64,000 bases of DNA from Mikania micrantha (lineage: Eukaryota; Streptophyta; Magnoliopsida; Asterales; Asteraceae). This document shows positions 42,228 through 54,884 of the stretch, piece by piece. The notes beneath the pieces are model-generated. The model searched no databases. It worked only from the letters and a program-made list of their open reading frames with translations, and was not told the DNA's origin. Numbering within the stretch: position 1 is the stretch's first letter; each line of letters begins with the position of its first letter. Made by a program: the position numbers and the translations under genes. The stretch lies in the NCBI GenBank assembly GCA_009363875.1, contig CM018685.1, positions 55,873,087-55,937,086 of the forward strand, written 5' to 3'.

Positions 42228-45085
42228 TGTAACGACCCGTTTTTAATAAAACGAAATGTAATTGTGATAATCGTTAATTGAATGATTGTGATGGTTACTA
42301 TGACAACTCAAAATTCTCAGGTTAGAATCATAAATCGAGAATGAAGAGGATGAGTGTAAGCGAAATCACGAAACGAGGCTCTGATTTCAAGATACGCTAA
42401 GTTGAACATAGCGTTAAATAAGAGATCATATATTTTGAATTTTTCAGGTCTTGAAATTATAACCATTGGAAAGAGCTCGAAAAATCGTGAACGTAGGCGA
42501 AAACCGTGCGCAAAACGGAGTCCGTATGCCCCCGGAATCGCGAAACGAAGATAAGACAAAAATCTGGCCGCCATGGACCCACGCGGTACGCCCCAACTCG
42601 GCGTCCCGAGTCAGGCGATGCGCCTGGGGCCAGAATGTCGGAAAAAAGGCTTAAAAAGTCAAGATTTCATCCAAATCTCAATCTCTATCCTTCCTATCGA
42701 CGATTCAGCTTCCAAAACGCACAAAATCTCATTTTTCATCATCCAAACTCCATTTTTAAGGGTTTTAAACGTTCGGATCGCACCAGGGAACGTTTCTGCA
42801 AGTCTAGATCGCTATTCTACCCGCAGAAATCCGTCAGATTAGGTAACGGTCCGTTTTATCCTACTGGTTCAATATTTTGTGGATTAAATCTAGTCTTAAA
42901 TGTATTAGTATGATTATGGGTATTGATTATTGCCTAGTGGATGAATAGGGATTGTTAGAAACGAAGAACTTGATATTTTGATGGTGAAATCTTCGTTTTG
43001 AAGCCGGGATAATGTCCGGTTATTATGAAACCCATATCATGGTATTGTAACTAGTAGGAATAAATAGATTATGGTTTTAGATGAAATATGGATTATGATC
43101 CATGGGTTAAATGATGATTTTGATTAATTGATGTTAAAGATTATTAACAGTTATGATCATGAATGAATTTTGGTTAAAGAGAAGTGATTGTGATCATAAC
43201 CAATATAATGAACATCAATTATTTGATAAATTGCCGGGGTAGGCATGAAGTATGATTAATTATAATAATTGACTACAACTTACTCAAAATAGTAGGATAG
43301 AGTCAATTATGTGATAAGTTGACTTTGAGAAAGTCAAACCAGTCAAGTAAGTTGAACTTGATTGTATGTGTTATATGTATTGAATATAGTTGTATATGTG
43401 TGAATATGCAACTAGGTGTTGGTGGTGAACGTCAGGTGACAATTCACAGAAGTGGAAAAGAGGTTGTAGCAAGTGAACAACCGTTTGAACCAGGTAAGTT
43501 ACCCAACTTACTGTAACATTACATATAAGCAGTAGAATGAGTCTACTTGTGTGCTTGAAATATGTGAATGATGTTAAATATGTGATTGAAACTAATGGAT
43601 GAAAAATCCTTTAGTTTGTGTTGTGAAGTTTCAATGAGAAACGTGTATGCAATATATTTGCATTAAAATAACCGGATGAACCGGTGATTAATCAATATGA
43701 TTTTGGTGTTTATATAAATGATTGATGTTATGGTTGTTGCATGATTCACAAGGTGTGTGAACATGTGGTGATCATAATTGTGGTTATTGTTGTTGCATGA
43801 TTCACAAGGTGTGTGAACATGTGGTGATCATGATTGTAGTTATTGTTGCATGATTCACAAGGTGTGTGAACATGTGGTGATCATAATTGTGGTTATTGTT
43901 GTTGCCTGATTCACAAGGTGTGTGAACATGTGGTGATCTACGAATGCGCAGATGTTGAATTGGTAATATGCATGGTTAGATTCACAAGGTGTGTGAACGT
44001 ATAACTTGCAATTCCAATGTAAAAGATTCACAAGGTGTGTGAACAAATGTTGAATTGGTAATGTGCATGTTTAGATTCACAAGGTGTGTGAACGTATAAC
44101 TTGCAATTCCAATGTGATTGATTCACAAGGTGTGTGAACAAATTGTGAATAGCCAGAGGTGCTGGCAATTGTCTTAGATGGAAGGACCGGTGGGTGAACA
44201 TCTTAAGACTTAAAATATGTATGATACCACAAATGTGTGGTTAGTCAGAGGTGCTGACAAATAGCTATGGTGGAAGTACAGGAATGTGAACATCATAGTG
44301 TAATTTTGATTAAACTATTGTGATTAATAGTTGATGATTGGTAATATGATATTTTTACATTGTGAGAGTCAATTCGAATAGAAATGACTCAGCTTGAATT
44401 TTGATTGTGAAAAAAATGTATTTTTACATTTTGTTGTTATGACTCCACAATGGTGGATAGCCAGAGGTGCTGGCAATTGTCTAGATGGAAGTACCGGTGG
44501 GCGAACATCTAAGACTTAATATGTGTATGATACCACCAATGTGTGAGTAAACGGTTACACCGGAAATTGAATTCTTGAAACCACAGGTGTGTGGGAAATT
44601 GGTTGAGCCAATGATATATATATATATATATATATGTATGTGGTGATTGTTGTGTTTTAAATTAACCAGAGGTGTTGGTGATAAAGTTGTATTGGATAGT
44701 ATATTATTATCTAGATATGATAAACATCCATATGATATGTATGTGGATGTGTTAAATGAGTTGTGGTAACTCAGGGAGGGGTTTCTTACTTAGTTCGTTT
44801 GAACTAATGGTGATTTATATGTGATGTTACAGGTCAAAGATAGATATGCATGGGGCGATCTGATCGGGCATGTTATGAAGCAGAACCAAACGTTATGTAA
44901 AATTCTCTGATGGTATTAAACTTAAACACACTAGTTTTATTAATCATAAATGTAAATGATTTGAAATCAAGTGTGTTTAACTTATGAAATGTTATTTTTA
45001 CGCTTCCGAACATAATTTTTGAGAAAGTTTAATCTGGGACCTAAAATGGGACACGTGTAATCGTGTGGAAAGTTTGGGTGTTACA
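42228..45085 (+). repeat. Tekay-type LTR 1
   Basis: 2,858 bp, TGTAACGACCC...GTGTTACA. It differs from LTR 2 at about three bases (near 42584, 42616 and 44355) and in the length of a TA run (about 44612-44634). It holds eight GATTCACAAGGTGTGTGAAC repeats at 43748-44140. ORFs up to 135 codons in it occur identically in LTR 2 and have no recognisable domain. Confidence 0.92.
43748..44140. repeat. GATTCACAAGGTGTGTGAAC repeat array in LTR 1
   Basis: Eight copies of the 20-bp motif, spaced about 47-72 bp. The first four lie in a longer unit of about 50-57 bp that includes ATGTGGTGATCATAATTGTGG. The motif has imperfect dyad symmetry (TTCACA...TGTGAA), so each copy can form a short stem. Confidence 0.85.
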
Positions 45086-45088
45086 AGT

Positions 45089-45100
45089 TGGTATCAGAGC
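45089..45100 (+). other. Tekay-type primer-binding site, copy 1
   Basis: TGGTATCAGAGC, three bases inside the LTR end; complementary to initiator methionine tRNA. Confidence 0.88.
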
Positions 45101-47749
45101 AATGGTTTGAGTGAATCAAGTGTGTCATGAACACTTGATCTCAAACTCTTGTGCTCTTGATATGAAAACATAACGTTTGATTCGAAGACCCGATCATGAT
45201 GCCTAATGTATGAGGTCAGCATATCTACTTCCTGTATTATAATTGATAAATGTATTGTGAATCAGTACATATGAAATGTGATTATTTGAAACTGAAATCA
45301 ATGTCTTGAGTATGAAATGAAGGAAGTAAGGAATTTGGCATATAATGAGTGAACTAGTATGTCTGGCCAACTTACTAGTGCAAACATGATATGAACAAGT
45401 TCTTTATGGTAATCATTTTATACTTAGATATTGAGATTAAGGTGAATTGATTATGAGTGATGGTTAGTAGTTGAGTCTACTATGTAATTGACCCATTGGG
45501 GGTATGGGCAATAATACACAATGAGTGTGTAAATCACAATGAGTGTGATGTAAATGTCTTAGGTGACAAGTGTTGAGTAGTATTTGTGTTTATTTTGTGA
45601 TTGACCCATTGGATATATGGGCATGGATACACGACGGGTGTGTAAGTCTCACGGGTGTGACAGTAATGTCTTGAATAATATGTGCTGCATATTAAGTATT
45701 TAAATTAAACACAATGTGTGGGTTGAATTAAATGTACAAATAAGTGTACAATAAGATTGTGGTGGCAATCGTATTATCTACTAGTGAGTAGATCAAATTT
45801 AATAACCATGAGGGTTAATGTGTGTGTGGTGATGAAAATTGTTGGGTGGAGTTAACCCATTAACAATTTTTAATTACTTGGTGTTGACAATAACATGTAA
45901 TAAGTATTTAAATTACTTAGTTATTGTGATTTGTTATGTTATAAGTGATATGGTGAGATAAGAATGATTCACAAGTGGTGTGAACTTCTTATTTGAAATT
46001 TGACTGAAATAGTCAAAGTAATTCACAATGTGTGTGAATGCAAAATGGGTTGAATCACAAGTGGTGTGATCTTCCCATGGAGAAAATATGGAGTTTAGGT
46101 AAATCACAGGTGGTGTGATTACTTATCTTGAGAATCCTTGGTGAAAAAGGAAGTCTCAAGGAAATGATGATTAATATTTAACATGTAAGACCACTGATGA
46201 GTGGCATTGGATTTATCATATAATACCACTTGTGAGTGGCGTTGAATTTGTTTGTATGACCACTAGGGAATGGCGTTATGTTTGATGTGTAAAACCATCT
46301 TGGAATGACATTGAGTTGTCATACAAGTCCTCCTTAGTGAGGCATTGGGAGAATTCACATGCGTGTGAATTGGTCAATATGTGAGTATGTGTTGAACGAT
46401 GTTGAATTTAAAAAGTCAAAGTTATGGCTAATGTGAATAGATGAGTTAACTATTCACTAATATGTAACCATAAGACATGTTAATGTTTATGTGTTATCTG
46501 ATTATGTTTGTTGTTACTACTTGTAATTGACTTGTAGTAATGATGATAAATTGAATGGTAAATTGACCATATGTGTCATGAAATGTTGAAAATATGAAAA
46601 TGAAACCACATGGGGTGGTATCTAACTACTTGATAGATGTCTCGTAGTATTGGACGAATGTTATGTGCTAAATGCATAAGTTGAAAGGTGTTACTAAATG
46701 ATAACTTATAGTTGACACTATAAATTGATGATAATCCACCTTGTGTGGAAGTATATGAATATGAAACCACATGGGGTGGTATTTGGATCGTTGGAAATTG
46801 ATTAATGTTATGATAAATTGCATAACTAATAAAAGTGTCTTTATATGTTTAGAATAACTGACACAGATAATGGGTGACGTTTCACGTTCGTGTGAAACTG
46901 ATGTAAGACCACTGGTGCGTGGCATTAATATTAACATGTAAGTTCATAATGAAATGGCGTTGGTGTTGGTCATGTAAGTCCGCAATTTTTGTGGCGTTGG
47001 GGGTAAATCATGTACATGTACATGATAGTAAGTCACCTGTTACCATTGAGTTGTTTAAACTTGTGATAATGAATCACAAGTTTTGTGATCATGTGTGTAA
47101 AACTCAATTGGTGAACATATGAATTGGGAGTGTATTGATGTAAACACAATTGAATGTGTTCAAATTGGGTGTAAGTACCCAGGTGACTGAATTTGTTGTT
47201 ATAGGAATAGATGAGTCTACACTACAATTGTCTGTGCAATCAGCATATATGTGATTTGTTGTTTTAATTAATGATTGAGTTGATTTATAAGAGTGTAAAT
47301 AACCATCTTAATGTAGATATTTGGTGAACAAAGGATGATCTACAAGAATGTAGACATCAAATTTCAAGAGTCAAATTGTTTAAGTTGACTTTTGGGAAAT
47401 ATGATGCACAGATGGAGTTTTGTGTGTACATACGTGTTGTGTTAAATGATCAATGCGAAAGTTAAGTCATTCGGTGGTGGTTATATATAAAGTACATTAT
47501 ACATGATGTTTGACTTTAAAAAGTCAAAGTTATGCCTATTTATAAAGAAATAGGATATTCATAATATGATGAGGAGAATATTTATGTGAATATTCAAAAG
47601 AGAGGTAAGATGTATGTAGAAATACACTTGAGTGTATGGTTTGGTTTGAATGAAGAAAGTCAAACCAAGTAATCAACTGCAGACTGATATTGTAGAATCA
47701 GGTATAATGATCATGTGTATCTAAGGATAAATGTTTAATTATGCTTAAA
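45101..47749 (+). other. Tekay-derivative internal non-coding region, copy 1
   Basis: No gag, protease or RT can be recognised; ORFs are below 90 codons. The sequence is rich in short imperfect repeats with TGTGTGAA-, TCACAAGTGGTGTGA- and ACCACTNNNGAGTGGC-type motifs, many of them with dyad symmetry (for example near 45970, 46060, 46190 and 46230). It resembles the LTR repeat style, so LTR-like DNA may have expanded into the internal space. 45086-47424 is repeated at 51514-53852. Confidence 0.65.
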
Positions 47750-48645
47750 ATATATGTTAGAGAAGTGGTGTATAGGCATGGTGTGCCTGTGACGATTATT
47801 TCTGATCAAGATATCAGGAAAAATTAGGATCGTGGATAAGCACGGCGTATCATTCTCAGATTGATGGTCAGGTGAAAGGACTATTCAAATACTGGAGGTA
47901 TGTTACGAGCGTGCATAATTGATTTTGGAGATAGTTGGAATGTTTATCTACCTTTAGCTGAATTCTCATATAATAACCGTTATCATTCTAGTATTGGAAT
48001 GCCTCCATATGAAATGTTATATGGGAGGAAATGTTGTACTCCTTGGTGTTGAGGAGAAGTTGGACAATGAGAACTGGCAAATAAAAAGGTAGTTAAAGTA
48101 AGGAATGAACGAATAGATTAGATTCTAGTTCCTTTGAAGGTGGCATAAAACTGTCAGAATGCCTATGCTAATAAGTATAGGAGGACTAGTGAGTTCCAGG
48201 TGGGGGATTTTGTGTTGTTAAAAGTCTCACCGTGGAAAGGTGTGATACGTTTTAGAAAGCAAGGGAAGTTAAGCCACGTTTTATCGGACTATTCTGAATT
48301 ATAGCTCGGATAGGTAGTGTTACTTATCGTATTGAGCTACCGGAGGAATTGAATGATATACATAATACTTTTCATGTGTTATATCTAAGAAAATGTCTGG
48401 CTAATGAATCGGTTTTCATGCCACTAGAAGATTTGGAAATTTATGACAAGTTAAAATATGTGGAACAACCGATAACTATATTGACAGGAAAGTCAACCAG
48501 TTGAGAAACAAATCCCTGAACCAGGTGAAGGTTCAATGGAATAATATAAGGGGATTTGACGCCATGTGGGGGGGTCAGAGGATGAGATGGAGATTTCTAT
48601 CCTTTTCTTTTAATGTCTGAGCGGTTTCGAGGACGAAACCTTTGT
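47750..48645 (+). pseudogene. Chromovirus (Tekay-type) integrase C-terminus and chromodomain, decayed
   Basis: Pieces in one main frame read VYRHGVPVTIISDQDI, LRACIIDFGDSWNVYLPLAEFSYN, SSIGMPPYEMLYGRK, SEFQVGDFVLLKVSPWKGV and YRIELPEELNDIHN-like blocks, broken by many stops and frame changes. This is the end of a Ty3/Gypsy chromovirus polyprotein; the N-terminal integrase, including the first catalytic Asp, is absent. The ending GAGCGGTTTCGAGGACGAAAC is the usual coding end of this lineage. Confidence 0.83.
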
Positions 48646-48657
48646 AAGGAGTGGAGA
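48646..48657 (+). other. Tekay-type polypurine tract
   Basis: AAGGAGTGGAGA next to LTR 2; intact in spite of the decayed coding region. Confidence 0.8.
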
Positions 48658-48659
48658 TT

Positions 48660-51513
48660 TGTAACGACCCGTTTTTAATAAAACGAAATGTAATTGTGAT
48701 AATCGTTAATTGAATGATTGTGATGGTTACTATGACAACTCAAAATTCTCAGGTTAGAATCATAAATCGAGAATGAAGAGGATGAGTGTAAGCGAAATCA
48801 CGAAACGAGGCTCTGATTTCAAGATACGCTAAGTTGAACATAGCGTTAAATAAGAGATCATATATTTTGAATTTTTCAGGTCTTGAAATTATAACCATTG
48901 GAAAGAGCTCGAAAAATCGTGAACGTAGGCGAAAACCGTGCGCAAAACGGAGTCCGTATGCCCCCGGAATCGCGAAACGAAGATAAGACAAAAATCTGGC
49001 CGCCATGGACCCGCGCGGTACGCCCCAACTCGGCGTCCCGAGTCAGGCAATGCGCCTGGGGCCAGAATGTCGGAAAAAAGGCTTAAAAAGTCAAGATTTC
49101 ATCCAAATCTCAATCTCTATCCTTCCTATCGACGATTCAGCTTCCAAAACGCACAAAATCTCATTTTTCATCATCCAAACTCCATTTTTAAGGGTTTTAA
49201 ACGTTCGGATCGCACCAGGGAACGTTTCTGCAAGTCTAGATCGCTATTCTACCCGCAGAAATCCGTCAGATTAGGTAACGGTCCGTTTTATCCTACTGGT
49301 TCAATATTTTGTGGATTAAATCTAGTCTTAAATGTATTAGTATGATTATGGGTATTGATTATTGCCTAGTGGATGAATAGGGATTGTTAGAAACGAAGAA
49401 CTTGATATTTTGATGGTGAAATCTTCGTTTTGAAGCCGGGATAATGTCCGGTTATTATGAAACCCATATCATGGTATTGTAACTAGTAGGAATAAATAGA
49501 TTATGGTTTTAGATGAAATATGGATTATGATCCATGGGTTAAATGATGATTTTGATTAATTGATGTTAAAGATTATTAACAGTTATGATCATGAATGAAT
49601 TTTGGTTAAAGAGAAGTGATTGTGATCATAACCAATATAATGAACATCAATTATTTGATAAATTGCCGGGGTAGGCATGAAGTATGATTAATTATAATAA
49701 TTGACTACAACTTACTCAAAATAGTAGGATAGAGTCAATTATGTGATAAGTTGACTTTGAGAAAGTCAAACCAGTCAAGTAAGTTGAACTTGATTGTATG
49801 TGTTATATGTATTGAATATAGTTGTATATGTGTGAATATGCAACTAGGTGTTGGTGGTGAACGTCAGGTGACAATTCACAGAAGTGGAAAAGAGGTTGTA
49901 GCAAGTGAACAACCGTTTGAACCAGGTAAGTTACCCAACTTACTGTAACATTACATATAAGCAGTAGAATGAGTCTACTTGTGTGCTTGAAATATGTGAA
50001 TGATGTTAAATATGTGATTGAAACTAATGGATGAAAAATCCTTTAGTTTGTGTTGTGAAGTTTCAATGAGAAACGTGTATGCAATATATTTGCATTAAAA
50101 TAACCGGATGAACCGGTGATTAATCAATATGATTTTGGTGTTTATATAAATGATTGATGTTATGGTTGTTGCATGATTCACAAGGTGTGTGAACATGTGG
50201 TGATCATAATTGTGGTTATTGTTGTTGCATGATTCACAAGGTGTGTGAACATGTGGTGATCATGATTGTAGTTATTGTTGCATGATTCACAAGGTGTGTG
50301 AACATGTGGTGATCATAATTGTGGTTATTGTTGTTGCCTGATTCACAAGGTGTGTGAACATGTGGTGATCTACGAATGCGCAGATGTTGAATTGGTAATA
50401 TGCATGGTTAGATTCACAAGGTGTGTGAACGTATAACTTGCAATTCCAATGTAAAAGATTCACAAGGTGTGTGAACAAATGTTGAATTGGTAATGTGCAT
50501 GTTTAGATTCACAAGGTGTGTGAACGTATAACTTGCAATTCCAATGTGATTGATTCACAAGGTGTGTGAACAAATTGTGAATAGCCAGAGGTGCTGGCAA
50601 TTGTCTTAGATGGAAGGACCGGTGGGTGAACATCTTAAGACTTAAAATATGTATGATACCACAAATGTGTGGTTAGTCAGAGGTGCTGACAAATAGCTAT
50701 GGTGGAAGTACAGGAATGTGAACATCATAGTGTAATTTTGATTAAACTATTGTGATTAATAGTTGATGATTGGTAATATGATATTATTACATTGTGAGAG
50801 TCAATTCGAATAGAAATGACTCAGCTTGAATTTTGATTGTGAAAAAAATGTATTTTTACATTTTGTTGTTATGACTCCACAATGGTGGATAGCCAGAGGT
50901 GCTGGCAATTGTCTAGATGGAAGTACCGGTGGGCGAACATCTAAGACTTAATATGTGTATGATACCACCAATGTGTGAGTAAACGGTTACACCGGAAATT
51001 GAATTCTTGAAACCACAGGTGTGTGGGAAATTGGTTGAGCCAATGATATATATATATATATATGTATGTGGTGATTGTTGTGTTTTAAATTAACCAGAGG
51101 TGTTGGTGATAAAGTTGTATTGGATAGTATATTATTATCTAGATATGATAAACATCCATATGATATGTATGTGGATGTGTTAAATGAGTTGTGGTAACTC
51201 AGGGAGGGGTTTCTTACTTAGTTCGTTTGAACTAATGGTGATTTATATGTGATGTTACAGGTCAAAGATAGATATGCATGGGGCGATCTGATCGGGCATG
51301 TTATGAAGCAGAACCAAACGTTATGTAAAATTCTCTGATGGTATTAAACTTAAACACACTAGTTTTATTAATCATAAATGTAAATGATTTGAAATCAAGT
51401 GTGTTTAACTTATGAAATGTTATTTTTACGCTTCCGAACATAATTTTTGAGAAAGTTTAATCTGGGACCTAAAATGGGACACGTGTAATCGTGTGGAAAG
51501 TTTGGGTGTTACA
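48660..51513 (+). repeat. Tekay-type LTR 2
   Basis: 2,854 bp, near-identical to LTR 1. It holds the same eight-copy repeat array (about 50175-50570), with the TA run four bases shorter (51046-51064). Confidence 0.92.
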
Positions 51514-53852
51514 AGTTGGTATCAGAGCAATGGTTTGAGTGAATCAAGTGTGTCATGAACACTTGATCTCAAACTCTTGTGCTCTTGATATGAAAACATA
51601 ACGTTTGATTCGAAGACCCGATCATGATGCCTAATGTATGAGGTCAGCATATCTACTTCCTGTATTATAATTGATAAATGTATTGTGAATCAGTACATAT
51701 GAAATGTGATTATTTGAAACTGAAATCAATGTCTTGAGTATGAAATGAAGGAAGTAAGGAATTTGGCATATAATGAGTGAACTAGTATGTCTGGCCAACT
51801 TACTAGTGCAAACATGATATGAACAAGTTCTTTATGGTAATCATTTTATACTTAGATATTGAGATTAAGGTGAATTGATTATGAGTGATGGTTAGTAGTT
51901 GAGTCTACTATGTAATTGACCCATTGGGGGTATGGGCAATAATACACAATGAGTGTGTAAATCACAATGAGTGTGATGTAAATGTCTTAGGTGACAAGTG
52001 TTGAGTAGTATTTGTGTTTATTTTGTGATTGACCCATTGGATATATGGGCATGGATACACGACGGGTGTGTAAGTCTCACGGGTGTGACAGTAATGTCTT
52101 GAATAATATGTGCTGCATATTAAGTATTTAAATTAAACACAATGTGTGGGTTGAATTAAATGTACAAATAAGTGTACAATAAGATTGTGGTGGCAATCGT
52201 ATTATCTACTAGTGAGTAGATCAAATTTAATAACCATGAGGGTTAATGTGTGTGTGGTGATGAAAATTGTTGGGTGGAGTTAACCCATTAACAATTTTTA
52301 ATTACTTGGTGTTGACAATAACATGTAATAAGTATTTAAATTACTTAGTTATTGTGATTTGTTATGTTATAAGTGATATGGTGAGATAAGAATGATTCAC
52401 AAGTGGTGTGAACTTCTTATTTGAAATTTGACTGAAATAGTCAAAGTAATTCACAATGTGTGTGAATGCAAAATGGGTTGAATCACAAGTGGTGTGATCT
52501 TCCCATGGAGAAAATATGGAGTTTAGGTAAATCACAGGTGGTGTGATTACTTATCTTGAGAATCCTTGGTGAAAAAGGAAGTCTCAAGGAAATGATGATT
52601 AATATTTAACATGTAAGACCACTGATGAGTGGCATTGGATTTATCATATAATACCACTTGTGAGTGGCGTTGAATTTGTTTGTATGACCACTAGGGAATG
52701 GCGTTATGTTTGATGTGTAAAACCATCTTGGAATGACATTGAGTTGTCATACAAGTCCTCCTTAGTGAGGCATTGGGAGAATTCACATGCGTGTGAATTG
52801 GTCAATATGTGAGTATGTGTTGAACGATGTTGAATTTAAAAAGTCAAAGTTATGGCTAATGTGAATAGATGAGTTAACTATTCACTAATATGTAACCATA
52901 AGACATGTTAATGTTTATGTGTTATCTGATTATGTTTGTTGTTACTACTTGTAATTGACTTGTAGTAATGATGATAAATTGAATGGTAAATTGACCATAT
53001 GTGTCATGAAATGTTGAAAATATGAAAATGAAACCACATGGGGTGGTATCTAACTACTTGATAGATGTCTCGTAGTATTGGACGAATGTTATGTGCTAAA
53101 TGCATAAGTTGAAAGGTGTTACTAAATGATAACTTATAGTTGACACTATAAATTGATGATAATCCACCTTGTGTGGAAGTATATGAATATGAAACCACAT
53201 GGGGTGGTATTTGGATCGTTGGAAATTGATTAATGTTATGATAAATTGCATAACTAATAAAAGTGTCTTTATATGTTTAGAATAACTGACACAGATAATG
53301 GGTGACGTTTCACGTTCGTGTGAAACTGATGTAAGACCACTGGTGCGTGGCATTAATATTAACATGTAAGTTCATAATGAAATGGCGTTGGTGTTGGTCA
53401 TGTAAGTCCGCAATTTTTGTGGCGTTGGGGGTAAATCATGTACATGTACATGATAGTAAGTCACCTGTTACCATTGAGTTGTTTAAACTTGTGATAATGA
53501 ATCACAAGTTTTGTGATCATGTGTGTAAAACTCAATTGGTGAACATATGAATTGGGAGTGTATTGATGTAAACACAATTGAATGTGTTCAAATTGGGTGT
53601 AAGTACCCAGGTGACTGAATTTGTTGTTATAGGAATAGATGAGTCTACACTACAATTGTCTGTGCAATCAGCATATATGTGATTTGTTGTTTTAATTAAT
53701 GATTGAGTTGATTTATAAGAGTGTAAATAACCATCTTAATGTAGATATTTGGTGAACAAAGGATGATCTACAAGAATGTAGACATCAAATTTCAAGAGTC
53801 AAATTGTTTAAGTTGACTTTTGGGAAATATGATGCACAGATGGAGTTTTGTG
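51514..53852 (+). other. Tekay-derivative internal region, copy 2, truncated
   Basis: Follows LTR 2 directly, including the PBS (TGGTATCAGAGC, 51517-51528), and repeats 45086-47424 with almost no difference visible by eye. It ends at a junction where the words GGGAAATAT occur on both sides (53822 and 53853), suggesting a microhomology or slippage join. Confidence 0.85.
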
Positions 53853-54884
53853 GGAAATATATAAGATTGAATTCGGTTTACTATTATCTTTTCTCTCTCT
53901 TTTTTTTGGCCTCAATTCAAGTATTTTGTATCTTTATTTTATCTATATTATCAAAAAAAAAATTTCTATAGCTAGTAAGACTTCTTGGTTTGAGTTGAGA
54001 GGTCATAGGTTTGATTCTAGAGACCTCTAATTTTTTATTTATTTTTTTTGTTAATCTGCTTAACTAAGTTACTTTTTTTTTCCTTTTTCTATTTAATTAA
54101 TTTACCTAATGTTATTAGGTCGTGGCATGAGGGTAAAGAAAACTCGGTTTGTGTTATGTGGTAGTCGTTTTTACAACTACGTGACTTATGTTTCTCCCTC
54201 GGTGCTTAATCATTTCAATTTCAATGTCTTCACCAGACTCGCAACATCATTTTGTCATTGCTTACATAATTTACAAGTATACCATTTATCACATCAGTTT
54301 CATCATGTGGCCCACCTAGCCACAAAGTGTCGGGGTTAAAAACCATGTTTGTTCTTATTGATCGATTGCATCTTCAAATTGTAAATCAACCTCTTTGATC
54401 ACTATCAACAACTCAAAGATGCTCTAACTGTTCCGATGCATGGAAATTAAGTGTTTGCTACTTCTTTTACATTCAATTATAAACACATTTTTGGACTTCA
54501 AATGTTATGCATGTTGTTTGCGGGTTATGTGCCCAACTTGTCTTTGTACCAGAATGACTAATTATAGACATGACCCACACATTTATCCTTTTGATTATTA
54601 ACGTAAAGATACATCCAATTCTTCTTCCTTAACTTCAACTTCCACCGTACGCTACATTTGGTTATGTTGTACTTTACAACCAACCCGTTCGCAACTCATT
54701 TAATACATTATTGCATGAGGTCATATACAATATAACAATGACGAGTTCTTTTGTTCATGTTTAATAAGCTAGTTCCACTGTTCATATTTAATAGGATACT
54801 CTACTTGAATGCAAAGTTTAAAATTTTTAAAGTAGAATATTAAATCTATTACAACATCACTAATTATAGTTTATGCATCATAAA
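53853..54884. other. Intergenic DNA between Tekay tandem and RLP gene
   Basis: No gene is supported. A tRNA-like stretch (TGGTTTGAGTTG ... AGGTTTGATTC, about 53986-54017) followed by T-rich DNA may be a SINE fragment. The 76-codon ORF at 54109-54339 has no recognisable domain. None of the missing RLP 5' portion is here. Confidence 0.5.

Larger units (their letters stand above)
42228..53852 (+). mobile_element. Tekay-type chromovirus derivative in tandem: LTR-internal-LTR-partial internal
   Basis: Two LTRs (42228-45085, 48660-51513), each followed by the same PBS and internal sequence. The unit is about 6.43 kb, repeated 1.8 times. The second internal copy breaks off at 53852, where the first continues at 47425. 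The only coding remains are a decayed integrase/chromodomain at 47750-48560. The left end interrupts an RLP gene; the right end has no LTR and no target duplication. Confidence 0.88.

Noticed and set aside
42466..42913. ORFs of 62-135 codons in Tekay LTR 1, repeated exactly in LTR 2 (48898-49345)
   Set aside because: Conserved only because the LTRs are near-identical. No recognisable domain, and the reading frames overlap each other.
43748..44140. CRISPR-like regular repeats
   Set aside because: Repeat 20 bp with dyad symmetry and similar spacing, but spacers are themselves repeated, the DNA is a plant LTR, and no cas genes exist here.
42228..53852. Reading the 11.6-kb region as two separate, complete LTR elements
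   Set aside because: There are only two LTRs, both followed by PBS, and no third LTR or second target duplication; a tandem with a truncated right end fits better.
53986..54030. tRNA-like GGTTTGATTC stretch
   Set aside because: B-box-like only, no cloverleaf; best seen as a SINE fragment or chance, so it is mentioned only in the intergenic entry.
54109..54339. 76-codon ORF between the Tekay tandem and the RLP gene
   Set aside because: No domain, weak start context, AT-rich flanks, and no splice-linked exon found.
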